Assembly: GCA_012976225.1 (NCBI GenBank)
Contig: JAAVVG010000002.1
Span: forward strand, 1,550,001-1,614,000
Direction of reading: 5' to 3'
From: Golubevia sp. BC0850
Taxonomy: Eukaryota > Basidiomycota > Exobasidiomycetes > Golubeviales > Golubeviaceae
Length of the DNA: 64,000 nucleotides
This document shows, piece by piece, positions 34,432-46,167 of this stretch; the stretch's first letter is position 1; the number at the start of each line of letters is the position of its first letter. Both the position numbers and the translations under genes were made by a program. The notes below the pieces were generated by a model. That model had not been told where the DNA came from. It was given only the letters and a program-made list of their open reading frames with translations, and searched no databases.

Positions 34432-37163
34432 TTAAGCAGTCTCAGTCATGAGCTCCTTCTTGTTCTCATCGGCAGTGTCAGCCTCATCAGAAACTGGGAC
34501 TGAGTGACCACCTTCTAGATCGGTTCTCCTTGCGATCATCTCGTGGTTCGCCTTCTTGGACTTGGCAGCTGAGGTGCTGCAGTAGAGCTCGTCGACTTCT
34601 TCCAGAGAGAGGTTTGAAGTTTCGAAGATGAAGAAGTAGGCAAAGGTCTGATTGGAAAAAGAAGGTAGGAAAGGGAAGGCGTCAGTGCTGCTGTTGGTCG
34701 ACGATGAGGAGCTCTCAGATTCTCCAAACTGACCATTCCTAGGAAAAGACATCCGAACCAGACGTAGAAGATCTCCTGGTGCAGAGCATCGACTAGGTAA
34801 GGGGTGGCGTAACCTGAAGTTCAAAAAGGGGGGCGGCGGAGAAGTTAACTTAGCAATGCGAACGAGATGAAAGGCAGCAGACTCGTTGTTCACATGCCGA
34901 GGATTCTCCTTGCTCATCAAAAGATGAAGATGAAACTCACCAATAGCAAAGTTGAACAGCCAGTTAGAAGCAACACATAAGGAAAGAGACTTGGCACGGA
35001 TGGCGAGAGGGAAGATCTCTCCACAAACGACCCAGGCGGCTGGTCCCCAAGTAGAAGCGAATCCGGCTGAGAGAGGGAAGGTAAATGTAGAGTGAGATCA
35101 GTCAAAAAGCTCAGAGAGGTGCTGAGGTCGCAGAGGCGACGCAGTGCTGAAGAGCCGAAAGATAAACTCTGAACTGATACGCACCGATATATATGCAACT
35201 ATTTTGCGAAGATGAATGAAGATAGGAAGGAGAGTGAAGCAAGAGGGGGAAAAGCGGTCAAGCAAAGTCAGTCAGTGAAACCTTCCAGCGAAAGCTCGAG
35301 GTTCATCTCATCATCTCCAAGCAAAGTAGAGAAACTCACACCTGGAAGATAAATGAAGATAGGAAGGAGAGTGAAGCAAGAGGGGGAAAGCGGTCAAGCA
35401 AACTCAGTCAGTGAAACCTTTCAGCGAAAGCTCGAAGTTCATCTCATCATCTCCAAGCAAAGTAAAGAAACTCACAAAGGCAATTTGGGCTTTAGAACCA
35501 GCAACTCTGGCTGATCCCTGTAGATCTCCACTTCCGATAGCAGCGACGATGAGTTCACATACAGCCATCCAAGCAGCTCCGAAAATTAGAATGTTCCTTC
35601 TTCCGACCCTCTCCATCATGTACATTCCAGGTAGAGTGGTGATGACGTTGACTACGTTTGAGATGATAGTGAAGATGAACGGATCTCCATCGTAGATAGA
35701 TTGGAAGAAGATAGTTCCGTAGTAGAAGATGAAGTTGATACCGGTGAGTTGTTGAAGTCCTTGAAGCGCGATACCGGTCAAAGTTCTTTGAAGGTTCTTC
35801 CTTTCTCCGAGCTTGAAACAGTCGAGGTAAGATCCAGTTCCGTGAGTTAGTTCGATATCCAAGTTGGTCTGGACGTCAGCCATTTCGCTTCTGACTAGAG
35901 CAGAATCTTTGTCACTGGAGTTGAGGCGAGCAAGAGCGGTAGCGGCATCTTCGTGACGACCACGTTTGATCAACCAACGTGGACTTTCTGGGAGGAAAAG
36001 GAGACCAAGGGAAAGGATAGCGGCTAGAACGAATTGGATGGCGATTGGGATTCTGTAGGATCCAGCGTTGTTGTATCCTTCAGTACCCTTGTTGGTAACG
36101 GCAGCCAACAAAAGACCTTTGATTGGAAGAAAAAAGAAAGAGAGGAATGAAGTGGAAAGTTAGATCTGAATCGCTCGAGTCGATCAGAGGAGAGGAACAG
36201 AGTGGCCTGATTACTCACCAATTGTGATGAACCATTGGTATCCTGAGACGACAGCTCCTCTGATCCATCTTGGAGCAGTTTCGGATTGATATAGAGGGAC
36301 AATGGTTGAGACAATTCCGATTCCGAATCCAGCTACAACTCTTCCACCGATGAAAAGGTTGAGTTCAGTCGAGGCGGTCTGGAGAGCAACTCCAACAACG
36401 AAGATAACCATTGCAATTTGAAGACCCCATTTACGTCCTAGGAAATCAGCAAGTGGAGCTCCAGTCAAGGCTCCGAAGAAGGTACCGACAGACAGAATCG
36501 AAACTGTGAACCCGAAGGAAATAGAGAGAGAGAGAGAAAAGTTTGATTTGAGCAAATGTCATTCTCAAGGAAGATCCGCCAGCTGAGTGTTCACCGCGCT
36601 GCGACTCCCAGCGAAGAAACCTGCAAACAATCACCAGCCCCCAGTCATCAAGAGGTTGACTACTCACCGACTAAGGATTGATCACTGGTAGAGAGATTGA
36701 ATCCGGTGGGAGCGTCCGGTGAGGTTGGAACTTCTTCACCGAAGTGCTCACGGAAGTAGCCCATGGCTGAATTGGAAGGAAAGATGTGAAAAAAAGCTGT
36801 TAGTTTCAATTCATTTTACTGCTAGACTGCCAGACTCTCACTTTCCTGCTTTTTCCCCTTTCCTCTCATCTCTGTCTTCCACACCCCAACTTCCCAAGAA
36901 CCCGTCAACTTCTACACAGATCTTTAGACTTACCTAGAATTCCACTGATGGTACCGGTATCCCATCCGTAAAGCAAACCACCGAAAGCTGAGGTGAGAAG
37001 AGATGAGAGGGAAGGGATCAGAAAATAGAAGGCGGCTTCAAGGAAAAAGCGGGTCGAACTCACCTGCGAAGGCAGCTACCAATACGGCAGGTAAAGCTTC
37101 TCTGACAGTGGCAGGCTTAGCGACTGGCACGTCTGACTTAACGCCAGCATCGACGAAAGGCAT
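34432..37163 (-). CDS. MFS hexose-type sugar transporter
   Basis: Exons 37163-37064, 36987-36934, 36766-36668, 36503-36219, 36116-35476, 35341-35340 (2 nt), 35198-35185 (14 nt), 35066-34941, 34813-34734 and 34647-34432 give 538 residues, within the usual 500-570 of the family. Twelve membrane segments are expected. Sugar-porter marks are YGWDTGTISGIL, the loop-2 motif ADFLGRKWG, PESPRWLIKRGR after helix 6, LQGLQQLTGINFIFYYG in helix 7, the helix-8 loop MERVGRRN, and FETSNLSLEEVDELY after helix 12. It should sit in the plasma membrane and carry hexoses, probably by proton symport or facilitated diffusion; substrate unknown. Helix 10 (IAFVCIYIAGFASTWGP) is assembled across the duplicated intron. 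The protein ends with a charged cytosolic tail. A TATA box lies 177 bp upstream of the ATG. Confidence 0.88.
35208..35476 (-). repeat. Tandem duplication of an intron (period 137 bp)
   Basis: Two adjacent copies, 35208-35340 and 35345-35476, differ by about six substitutions and one base of length in 132. On the gene's strand each begins with a GTGAGTTTCT donor. The upstream copy ends TCTTCCAG at 35342; the downstream copy runs on to AAAATAG at 35199. Between them lies the dinucleotide GT (35341-35340), followed directly by the second donor. The divergence shows this is not a simple assembly stutter. Confidence 0.9.
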
Positions 37164-39691
37164 CTTTGATGAGTGTGTTGAGGGAGGAAGAGGAGAAGAC
37201 TAGAGGGAAAAGGGGAAAGGTCGATGACCTGAGTGGACTTGAGGGAGAGAGGAGGAGGGAGAGGAGTAGGAAGGGAGAGAGGAGAAGAAGTGTGGGGGAT
37301 GAGGGGAAGAGAAAAGAATTTGGGGAAAGGAGGATTCCCCTTTTATAGGAGGATTGATCTTTTTCCGTCCATGGTGGTCCACGGTCTCCTCCAGTCCAGA
37401 CTGGGTTCAAAAAAAAGCTAACGCGTCAGGAACACTGTACCTTCCTTTCCGTCGAATCTTCCCGAGGCCCCGCTCGACCCTCGGCAGCAGAAGAAATTTT
37501 CAAAAGCGACAGAACGCCAGAGTTCCCATGAATTCCTTCCCTTCCATCTTTTGGGTGGATTGGGAGATCTTCCTGCATGCACTCAGGAGCTTCTTACCGG
37601 CTACCCCTTGCAGCAAACGCCCGTTTTTTCAATCAACACGCCCTCTTTTTCGAGAGACCACGCGAGATTTTCTTCCCTTCCTTTCGCGAGCTTTGCTGAC
37701 ACACTACTGACGCGCTGACCCAGCTTCGTCTCAGTTATCTCAGTCTAGACAACTCCTCTGTTGTAAACAAACCCCATCTTATTTCCCCGCGTAATTATGA
37801 GGGAGTTGCAAAGTTTGAGTGAGACGTTTTTTTGAGGGGGAAAAGAGATCTACCGTGGTCCCAAATGACCATGCGGAGACGAGGGAAAAGCTCGAGGGCC
37901 CAGATCCCGCCACCAAGTCCAAGTCGTTCGACCATCTCTTCAAACTCTTGAATCTTCCCGCGTCGACTTCAAGATGGCTTTTTCTCTCTCTCATTACAAC
38001 ACGCATACTAAATCCATAAACATAAATCCGGTTTCCCACACGGGAACAACTGCATTCTATTGGCTGTCTTCAAGTTGTCGTGTGGGGTCTGGGGCCCCTC
38101 CTTTCTTCCCGTCAATGAAAAGTTCCTCCTTCCACCATAGCCTTCTCTTCTCTCCAAACTTCACAAACTTGGAGAGGGTGAGAATCGCAATTAAGATCAT
38201 AAGAGAGGGGAACACAGCAATTGCAGCAGTTCACTCCCCAAACCGCCTAACCCCTTCTCCCATCGTCTTCTCCTTCCTTTCCTTCTGTCCCCCAGCAGGA
38301 GATCTCGATTCTTGATCTTCTCCTCTCTGGGACCATTCGGCCTCAAAGGTTTTATTTTCGTACACAACGCCCCACTTCTCGATGGACATCTTGGATGAGA
38401 AGGACCTCTGCCTCGGGCGAAGTTTTCCTTTCCTTTTCCTCTCTGGAACGGCCCAGGATTCCTTGGGTCAGAGCAACAAGAGAACCGAACAACCAGAAAA
38501 ATTCTCTCTAGAACGGTTCCGAAGTGAAGAATGAACAACAAATCATTAAAAGAGCTGCTCAACGCTTAAGACCACAAGAAGAGGTTCACGACTTGTGCCA
38601 TTTCGATTTCAAAAAATCGCTTTTGTGATTCTGTAAGGTGTTGTGAAGCGACAAGAGGAGGGGAGGGGAGTGGAAGGATATCAACAGATTCTAATCGGAA
38701 TGAGAACAATTATAGCCCTTGCCGAAAGAATGTTTTGACAGAGAAACAAGCTTTGATCCTTGATCTCGAGAATCCAAGGAGCAGTTGATGTTAAAGGATC
38801 GAAAAAGCGAAGGACAGAAGCAGAAGATCGAAGCGGCTTGAACCAAAAGACCTGATGCGGGAGAGATGTTAACTTCAGAAACAGTCCAGTCCCAAAAGAA
38901 AACATCTGTTTCACTCGTTCTTTCTCCTGGTTTCTCCTGAAGCTCAGATTTACTTTCATTGATCTCTCGATTCCATCATCTGTAGCCAAATCCACCACTT
39001 CTGTCAACAGTCAACTTTACCCCTTGATCTCGCCAAAGTCAAAAAATGTTACAGCCCCTTGAAAGGTGTCAACTTAAATACTTCCATCTTGATTATGGGC
39101 TTTGAGCTCCTCTTTCCTCCAATGCTACCCCCAGAATTGATGACGACTGTACGTACGCGCCTCGAGTTGCCTCTCCAATCTCCCAACCATCGAGGAACCT
39201 TTGGAGTTGTCGACCTGCGCTTTCTAACGAAGCCAGATTTTAAAAGTGTGGAGATAGCAAGTACGATTTCCGCCTCGGTCCAAATCATACTCTTTCTGTA
39301 GTTTCATCCTGGCCTCTCTTTCGGAGGTGGCGAGGAAATCTCGAGAATGTGACAATCGTTTGAAAGGGGTCAAACTGAGGCTGGATCAAAACATCACTCA
39401 AAAAAGGTCCTCGAGAATTGAATCAAAGATCTAAGGAAAGGGGGGGGGAGGAGAGGGGAAAGCCAATCGAGAGAGTCAAAGTTCGTCCTTAGAAACTGAA
39501 AGCTTGTGTTGAGCCTACAGTACTGCTTTTAGTCTTGGGTTCTCTAGAAATCAAGAAGCTTAAAGGAATGAGCAAGAACTGAAGTTCCGTGCAGAGTTGG
39601 AACTTGGAAAACAAGAAGCATTTCTCGGTCTCTTTGACCTCGACTCTCTCCCATTCCAATACCGCCGACCTTACGCCTTACTTCGACCAAC
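37164..39691. other. Long intergenic region between divergent genes
   Basis: At 2.5 kb this is the longest gene-poor stretch in the window. It holds the promoter of the sugar transporter (TATA at 37340-37347) and that of the makorin-like gene. Several open frames of 60-120 codons occur on both strands, but none shows domain likeness, coherent splicing or protein-like composition. A G run is present at 39440-39448. Confidence 0.5.
37340..37347 (-). promoter_or_regulatory. TATA box of the sugar transporter gene
   Basis: TATAAAAG on the - strand, 177 bp before the ATG at 37163, followed by a long purine/pyrimidine-biased leader (CT-rich on the gene's strand). It is a clean match in the expected place for a regulated transporter promoter. 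Confidence 0.6.
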
Positions 39692-41150
39692 ATGTCAATG
39701 GGACCCTATGACATGATGAACTTCATCGGAGGACCTTCATATGGATACCTGCCACTTTCTACACCTGCTTCACTCAAAAAGAAACCGAAATGCAAGCCAT
39801 CAAAGTTGAGACGTCAAAAGCTGCTCAAGAAGAAGGAATCGACAACCTCGAAGAAGCAAACCAAAACAAAAGTAGCTAAACCTATACAAATAACTCAAGT
39901 TTCCAAGGTTGTCGATCCAGTTGAGGCAGAGAAAAGGAAGAAGATAACTGACAAAAGGAGGGAGAAGAGAAAGAGGACGAAAGTTAGAGAGAGACTGAAA
40001 CAGGCTCAGGCAGATGTTGGTAAAGGTGATGATGAAGGAGCTGTAGAATGTTCCATTTGTATGGAAGTTCCAGATGGGAAACATGGGACTAAGTTGTATG
40101 GTCTTTTAGGTGAGTAGGAGTTGAGATTTTGAGAGGTGGCAAGATGGGGTTTGGAGGATGTCCTCAAGCTCATATACGATTTGTTGGAATCCACCAATCC
40201 TTGTTAATCTTGGTATTCTAGTAAAGCTCAGATGGAGACTGATGCAGGGAAAACCTCTGACTACAACTAACCCCGTCTCCTCCTTTCTTTGCCCAGATCG
40301 CTGTAACCACAGCTTCTGTCTAAACTGCATCAGATCCTGGAGGAATGAACCTTTAACTTCAAGAGATACTTATTCCCACTCAAAGGAGAAGCAGAAGGCA
40401 TGTCCATTATGTAGAGGAGAATCAAGTTACCTGGTTCCTTCAGCCAAACATTTGATTGGAGAAGAGAAACAAAAGTTCTTCGATCAGTATTTAAGTCAGA
40501 AAGCCAATAGGGATTGTAGATTCTTTATAAGGAGTATTAGAGGGAAGAGTAGGAAACCTCAGGAAGGAAAGGAGAAAGAGAAAGAGAAAGAAGAAGGGAA
40601 AGATGCGAATGGGAGGGAAAAGAACAAGAGAGCTAAGTTACAACCTTGGTGTCCTTTCTTTGATGATTGTCGTGAGTCGCTAGTTCCAAGAGGAAAGGTT
40701 TCTGTTTCCCTGTAGCGCAGAGATTGAGCTTTGCTTACCTCTTCCTTAATTTTGACTCTGTAACACTGCAGATCACAGACACGAAATCGATCCTGAATCA
40801 GGTCCATATATTTTCAACAAAAGAGCCGATTCCTTCGTTAAGAGACCGCGGGCTCCAGGAGCTCCGTGAGTTTTGGATGTATGCTAAGAGGTGGAAGGCA
40901 AAGAGGTCATTGCTTTAGTTCCTCTTGCTAAGCCGCCTTCCACTCGCTAAAACTTCTTGGAAGAGTAGATGAAGCGTGGCTAGTCAGCGTCTTTTATCAG
41001 GTTGCCATCTGAACTCTTAATCCTACTCCTCCCTCTCTTCTCGTCCCGTCCCTCAACCTCTGCAGCTCAAGAAACGTGCCTACAGTCCCGTACTACGGAG
41101 GACTTCCTTTTGGATTCTTCTTTGGAGATGGGCTGACCCATGTAGCCTAG
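39692..41150 (+). CDS. Makorin-like RING E3 ubiquitin ligase
   Basis: Exons 39692-40109, 40297-40671, 40772-40865 and 41066-41150 give 323 residues, all junctions in phase. A very basic N-terminal region (KKKPKCKPSKLRRQK, DKRREKRKRTK) leads into a C3HC4 RING: CSICM, then RCNHSFCLNCI after the first intron, closing with CPLCR. After it come SYLVPSAKHLIGEEKQKFFDQY and NRDCRFF, matching the segment after the makorin RING, and a CCCH-like finger completed by WCPFFDDCHHRH. Makorins are RING ligases that bind RNA through CCCH fingers. In this protein about 45 mostly Lys/Glu residues (GKEKEKEKEEGK) separate the first and second Cys of that finger, where makorins have about nine. No N-terminal CCCH fingers are present, so it is a reduced relative; substrate unknown. 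Confidence 0.82.
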
Positions 41151-41635
41151 GAAGCTCTGCTTTCTTTCCCATTGTCCACAGACTGTCGTCAGACCTTTTC
41201 GCAAAGTGTCCAATCCTTTTCTCGCTTGCACTTCACTTCTCATTCTCAAACAATTCCCGTTTCCAGCATTTAATATTCCATTCTCTCAATGTCTCAACAA
41301 CTCTTCAATTCCAATTCATCATGACAGTTCTCTTCTAAGCCTCCCTCGATGTGTATCAGTCTTTGCCACCCCGAGCCAGGAGTTATCCGTCCTGCTATCC
41401 CCTCCAATTCCATTCAATCTTATTTCACCAGTTAATTTGAATGAGATTCAGAAAACAAAGATCAAAGGAGATAGAGAAGTTAGAAGTGCCGGAGTGAGGA
41501 GGGGCAGCTGTTGATCACGCTATCGGCTTTCAGATGGCGCTGGAGGGTCTACTCTTCTTCCTCTTCTTCTTCCTTCTTTCCTTTCCACTTTCCATCGCTT
41601 CTCCCAGTCCTCCTCCTCATCATCTTCTCTCCTGG
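41151..41635. other. MET10 promoter and leader
   Basis: Contains the makorin-like 3' flank and the MET10 leader. The last 100 bases are strongly CT-rich and open in frame with MET10 from an ATG at 41534, which would add a Leu/Phe/Ser/Pro-rich 34-residue extension. No CACGTG or TCACGTGA element is seen. Confidence 0.45.
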
Positions 41636-44600
41636 ATGAGTTCTACTCAATCCCCCTTAGCCTCTGCAGCAGTATTTGCAGGAGGATTAGCTGTTGGAAT
41701 TGGATCTTTCTACGCACTTTCTAGATCTTCCATTTCACCAGCCACTCACGTAACCAAATCTACCAAAGAGAAGGTTATCAAGCAATTCGGACCTGAATCT
41801 TCAACTTCATCAAAGTCAAAATCAATTCAGGATATTCCAGCTTCAGTTCTTTTAGATTCATTAGATGCCAAATCTATTGGACCACACAAGCCAACTTCTG
41901 GAACACATTCCTCAAAACCACTCATTGCAAATTCAACCACTTCGACTGGAACCCCTCTTAATGGTTTACAAGATGCTGCTCAATCTCAATCAGGTGATTT
42001 ACCTGAACCAAATGATTTGAACAGAATCAAGACTTCAGACACTAAAATGACATTGAATGGTTCCATCAAAGAGAATGTTCCTTCTGCCAATCATTCAAAA
42101 GCTTCCTCTCCAATTTGGTTAACCGGTTTAATCGGTTCTCAATCTTCTTTAAATTCAACTTCTCAAGGTTTAATCGAAAACATTACATACAACAATAGCA
42201 ATTCAATCTTTGTTTATGAATCTTCAACAAATGCTGGTTTTGGTCAATGGGTTGAATCTCAATCAAAAGAGTTTCAGAAGAAAGGTTGGAGATCTGGACC
42301 AAAGGTGTTTAGTATGCAAACTAGATCAGGAGCTGGGAATGCAATCGCTGGATACATGAATCAAGTTGGAAATGGTAGTGGTGCATCAGTTGAAGGATCA
42401 GCAGAAGGAAATAAGGTCGTCACTGCTTTGACTAACGCCGAAGGTTTACTTTCAATGGCTTCTGCTATCAGTGGTTTATCTTCTGATTCCTCCACTGGAA
42501 AGTTGGTACTTCAAGTATCAGCCGCTTCACAAAAGACGGACAGAGAGATCGATGGTTTAAAGATTAGTAACGATTACGCTTCAATCATGTCTGCAGCTTC
42601 CATTCTAGGTGATCAAGAAGATCAAACTTTCACTTTAATCCTTTCTGGTAATAGAGAAGAAGCAGGTCAAATCGCTAGCTCTTGTTATGCTGGACCTGCT
42701 AATGGAAATGTGGTTCATGTTTTCGATGGAGCTTATTCAGCTAGAGAGGTTGCATCTTTAGAAATCCCTTCCAGTTTAAAAGTTCAAGATGCTTCAACCT
42801 CTGTGGTTTCTTCTTTGTTATCAAAGGGTCTAGGTCATTTCGATTATCATGGATCTTCAGCTCCTTCAACTGTCTTAATTCTACCAAATGGTTCTCATTC
42901 TAATGGTGCCAAAGCTGTCTTAGCTTCTCTTCCAGAATCAGTTTCTTCAGAGGTTGGAATCTTATGTGCTAGAATCATTCGTCCATGGTCAGATGAAGAA
43001 CTGGTTAACTCTTTACCTTCAAGTGTTAAGAACATTCATGTCTTGGATGAAACTCGTTGCGAAGGTTCAACTGGGATTCTTTATGAAGACGTTTTGTCTA
43101 GTATTTTGGGATCTGTCAAGTCGAATGTTGATGTTAAATCATTCTCTATCTCTGCCGGAACTACTCTTTGTACTTCTCAATGGGCTGCGGTTCTACTTAC
43201 TTTGAGAACCACCAAGGGAGCCAAGGAGATCAAGATTCAAGATTCAACTTTCGCTTCTTTGGCTGAGAAGGCTAGAGTCGAGATTCTCTCTTCCACCACT
43301 CCAAACTCTCCTCGTTTGGTCACTGTCTTCGATCAAGATTCAAGTTCAACTGCTCATCTTTCTACTCTACTATCCCGTACTTTCAGAGAGAGATCTGATG
43401 GTAGCGTTCATTCACGTATGTTAACTAGATTCGACAACTATGAACAAGGTGGATTAGTCAGAGGAGACATTGTTCTCAGTCAAGGAGCTCAAGCCGGATC
43501 TCAAGCACCTCTAGAATTAATCTCTCAACTAGGTAGCTCCGACACTTTGGTTATCTCCGATGCAGCTTCAATTCTCAAGTCTCTGAATGTATTCCAATCC
43601 CTTAAAGTTGGAGGTACCGTCATCTTCAACACCCCAGGTTGGGACGAAGCTGAACTATCTGCCAAGCTTAGAGCCGAAGATAAGAAAACTTTGGCTTCCA
43701 AGCAAGCTAAGGTCTACCTCGTCGATGCCAGTGAAGTGGTAGAACAATTGGACTCAGAAGCTTCACAAGCTCGTGGAGGAAAAGCTACCCAACAAATCGT
43801 TCCTGAAGAAGTCACTACTGCCGTTCTTCTGACCGCTCTAGTTCGTCAGCACTTCGACTCAAGCCCAGAAAGCCTCACTTCGATTCTCGAGCGTGTTTTG
43901 GGAACTGCACCTCTAGGACCTGGAGGAGTCGAATCTTTGGTCGACGCTACCATCAAAGGAATTCAACTCGTAGCTTACAACAACTCTGAATGGTCAACTG
44001 CCGAACCGATCTCTGAAGCTGAGGCCGACGCAGCTGTTCGTCCCTCTCAACTTCAATACAACGGATTCTCAGCTTCTGCTGACGCAGCAACGGTTGGACT
44101 AGAACCTCAACCTCTTCGCTCCAACTGGGCTCTTCCAGCTTTCCAAATCATGTTCTCCGAAGCCTATCAATTGGATCAATCTTCTTTAAGACCAGATTTA
44201 CCAGAGGAGAATTTCATCGTCAAAGTTACTGAAAACAGAAGATTAACTCCAGTGGATTATGACAGAAATGTTTTCCACATGGAATTCTCAACCAAAGGAA
44301 CTGGATTGAAATACGAAATCGGTGAAGCTTTAGGTATTCATGGTTGGAACGATGCTAAAGAAGTTGAAGACTTCATTCAATGGTCAGGATATAACCCAGA
44401 TGAAATCATTTCAATCCCAAGTTTAGAAAATCCAAATAAATGGGAATCTAGAACTGTTTATCAGATTTTACAACAAAGATTAGACATTTTCGGAAAACCT
44501 CCAAAGAGATTTTATGAAGAGTTATCTAAATTAGCAACTAACGTAGATGAAGCTAGATGGTTACGTTTCATCTCTTCAGCAGAAGGAAATTCAACTTTCA

Positions 44601-45619
44601 AAAAGCTTTCAGAATCTGAAACAGTGACTTATGCAGATGTTTTACGTATGTTCCCTTCTGCAAGATTACCAATTGATAGATTATTAACTGAAGTCGAAGG
44701 TATTAAACCAAGACATTATTCAATCGCTTCTGCTCAAGCTGCAGTTGGTGATTCGGTTCATTTATTAATCGTCACTGTTGATTGGAAAACTCCTTCTGGA
44801 AGTCCAAGATATGGTCAATGTACTAGATATTTGGCAAACCTTAAAGTTGGCGATGAAGTTACTGTTTCTCTAAAACCTTCAGTTATGAAATTACCTCCTA
44901 TTTCTACTCAACCGATTATTATGGCCGGGTTGGGAACTGGTGCTGCTCCTTTTAGAGCTTTCATTCAAGCTAGAGCTCATCAAAAACAAATGGGAATGGA
45001 AGTTGGTCCATTGGTTTATTACTTTGGTTCTAGATATAGAGCTTCCGAATTCCTTTATGGTGAAGAGTGAGTAGCGACGAAGAAAGAAGACAGCCTTTCG
45101 CTTGACTGATTCATTGATCTCATCTTCCTATTCTCTTTTTTTCGTATTCCTCAGACTCGAAGCTTACCTTTCAGATTCAGTTCTCACTCACATGGGTCTA
45201 GCTTTCTCTCGTGACACCTCATCCAAGGTTTACATTCAACACAAGATCAGAGAAGATGGTGAAATGTTAGCTCGTTATTTAGCTCCAGAACTGGATCTTC
45301 TAAATGCTTCTGGTGGAGAAGGAAAGATCGTCTTGGATCAAGCTATGTCACTTGCAAAAGAAGTTGAAGAAAAGGATAAGGGTTACTTCTTCCTTTGTGG
45401 TCCAACTTGGCCTGTACCTGATATTTATGAGGAACTCGTGGGTGCTCTATCAAAGAAAGGTCTCAGTAGAAAAGAGGCTGAGGATAGAATCGAATTGTTG
45501 AAGGAAGAAGAAAGATATGTTTTGGAAGTTGTGAGTATGCGATGTTTTGACTCTTGTTCTCTGAGTGAATTTTGTGTTGACCTTCTCTTTCTTCTGTCTC
45601 TCTGCCCTATCAGTATTAA
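41636..45619 (+). CDS. MET10: Sulfite reductase (NADPH) flavoprotein alpha subunit
   Basis: Exons 41636-45066, 45155-45530 and 45614-45619 give 1270 residues. The long first exon holds a pyruvate-ferredoxin-oxidoreductase-like region, then the FAD/NADP cytochrome-P450-reductase-like module: KPRHYSIASAQ (FAD binding), IIMAGLGTGAAPFRAF (NADPH pyrophosphate), YYFGSRYRASEFLYGEE and GYFFLCGPTWPVPDI. The protein ends RYVLEVY as in yeast Met10, the last Tyr and stop being a separate 6-nt exon. It transfers electrons from NADPH to the siroheme subunit Met5, which reduces sulfite to sulfide in sulfur assimilation. No flavodoxin domain is seen here, as in other fungi, where that domain is on Met5. At 1270 residues it is longer than yeast Met10 (about 1035), mainly in the Ser-rich N-terminus, which includes a hydrophobic stretch (SAAVFAGGLAVGIGSFYAL). 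The ATG at 41534 is an alternative start. Confidence 0.92.
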
Positions 45620-46167
45620 ACTATTCAAATCCATGTGCTTTCGTTGTCACTGTCATCTCTTCAACTTTTCTCGTTCTCATCTACTTTCCAAACTAGACTT
45701 GTCGTTCAATCGCCGCATCCCCCTTCTCAACCTCGGCCTTCTGCCTAGCGCCTTATTCAATAGATTTTCACTTGTTATCGTGTTGTCCTTTCACAAAGAT
45801 TTCCATGCCTTTTCTGCTCATTTGTTGCGTTTTGAAGCATTTGCGAAAGCGAGAAGGGGCGACAGACGAATACGATGAGCGGTGGAGGTCGGTTGGAGAT
45901 GGAGACTTTCAACAGCTCGGCATGAACAACTCAGCACACATGAATAGAACATCAGGAGTTTTGCTGACCGTTTTCCTCGCCTCTTGTTGTTTGGGTTGGT
46001 TTGTCGATCGCTCAGGTCGCGGAACGTTTTGAAAATAGGGCATAAAACTCTTGCGGAAGTTGACGCTCGCTCAAAGAACGAGTAGGTGTGGAGATACTGG
46101 ATAGTGTATTTGAGCAAAGAGCAAAGGTGTGACAAACCTTTTCTCAAACCATTCAATTCAAGGAAAG
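45620..46167. other. Intergenic region between MET10 and the Lpx1-like gene
   Basis: MET10 3' flank and promoter of the next gene, both on the + strand. No gene supported; no clear TATA box. Confidence 0.5.

Noticed and set aside
36600-36660. Possible extra exon between transporter exons 3 and 4 (FFAGSRSA)
   Set aside because: Direct joining of 36668 to 36503 already gives the family sequence SLVVSILSVGTFFG.
38681-39007. - strand frame of 108 codons in the long intergenic region
   Set aside because: No conserved pattern and no splice signals that extend it.
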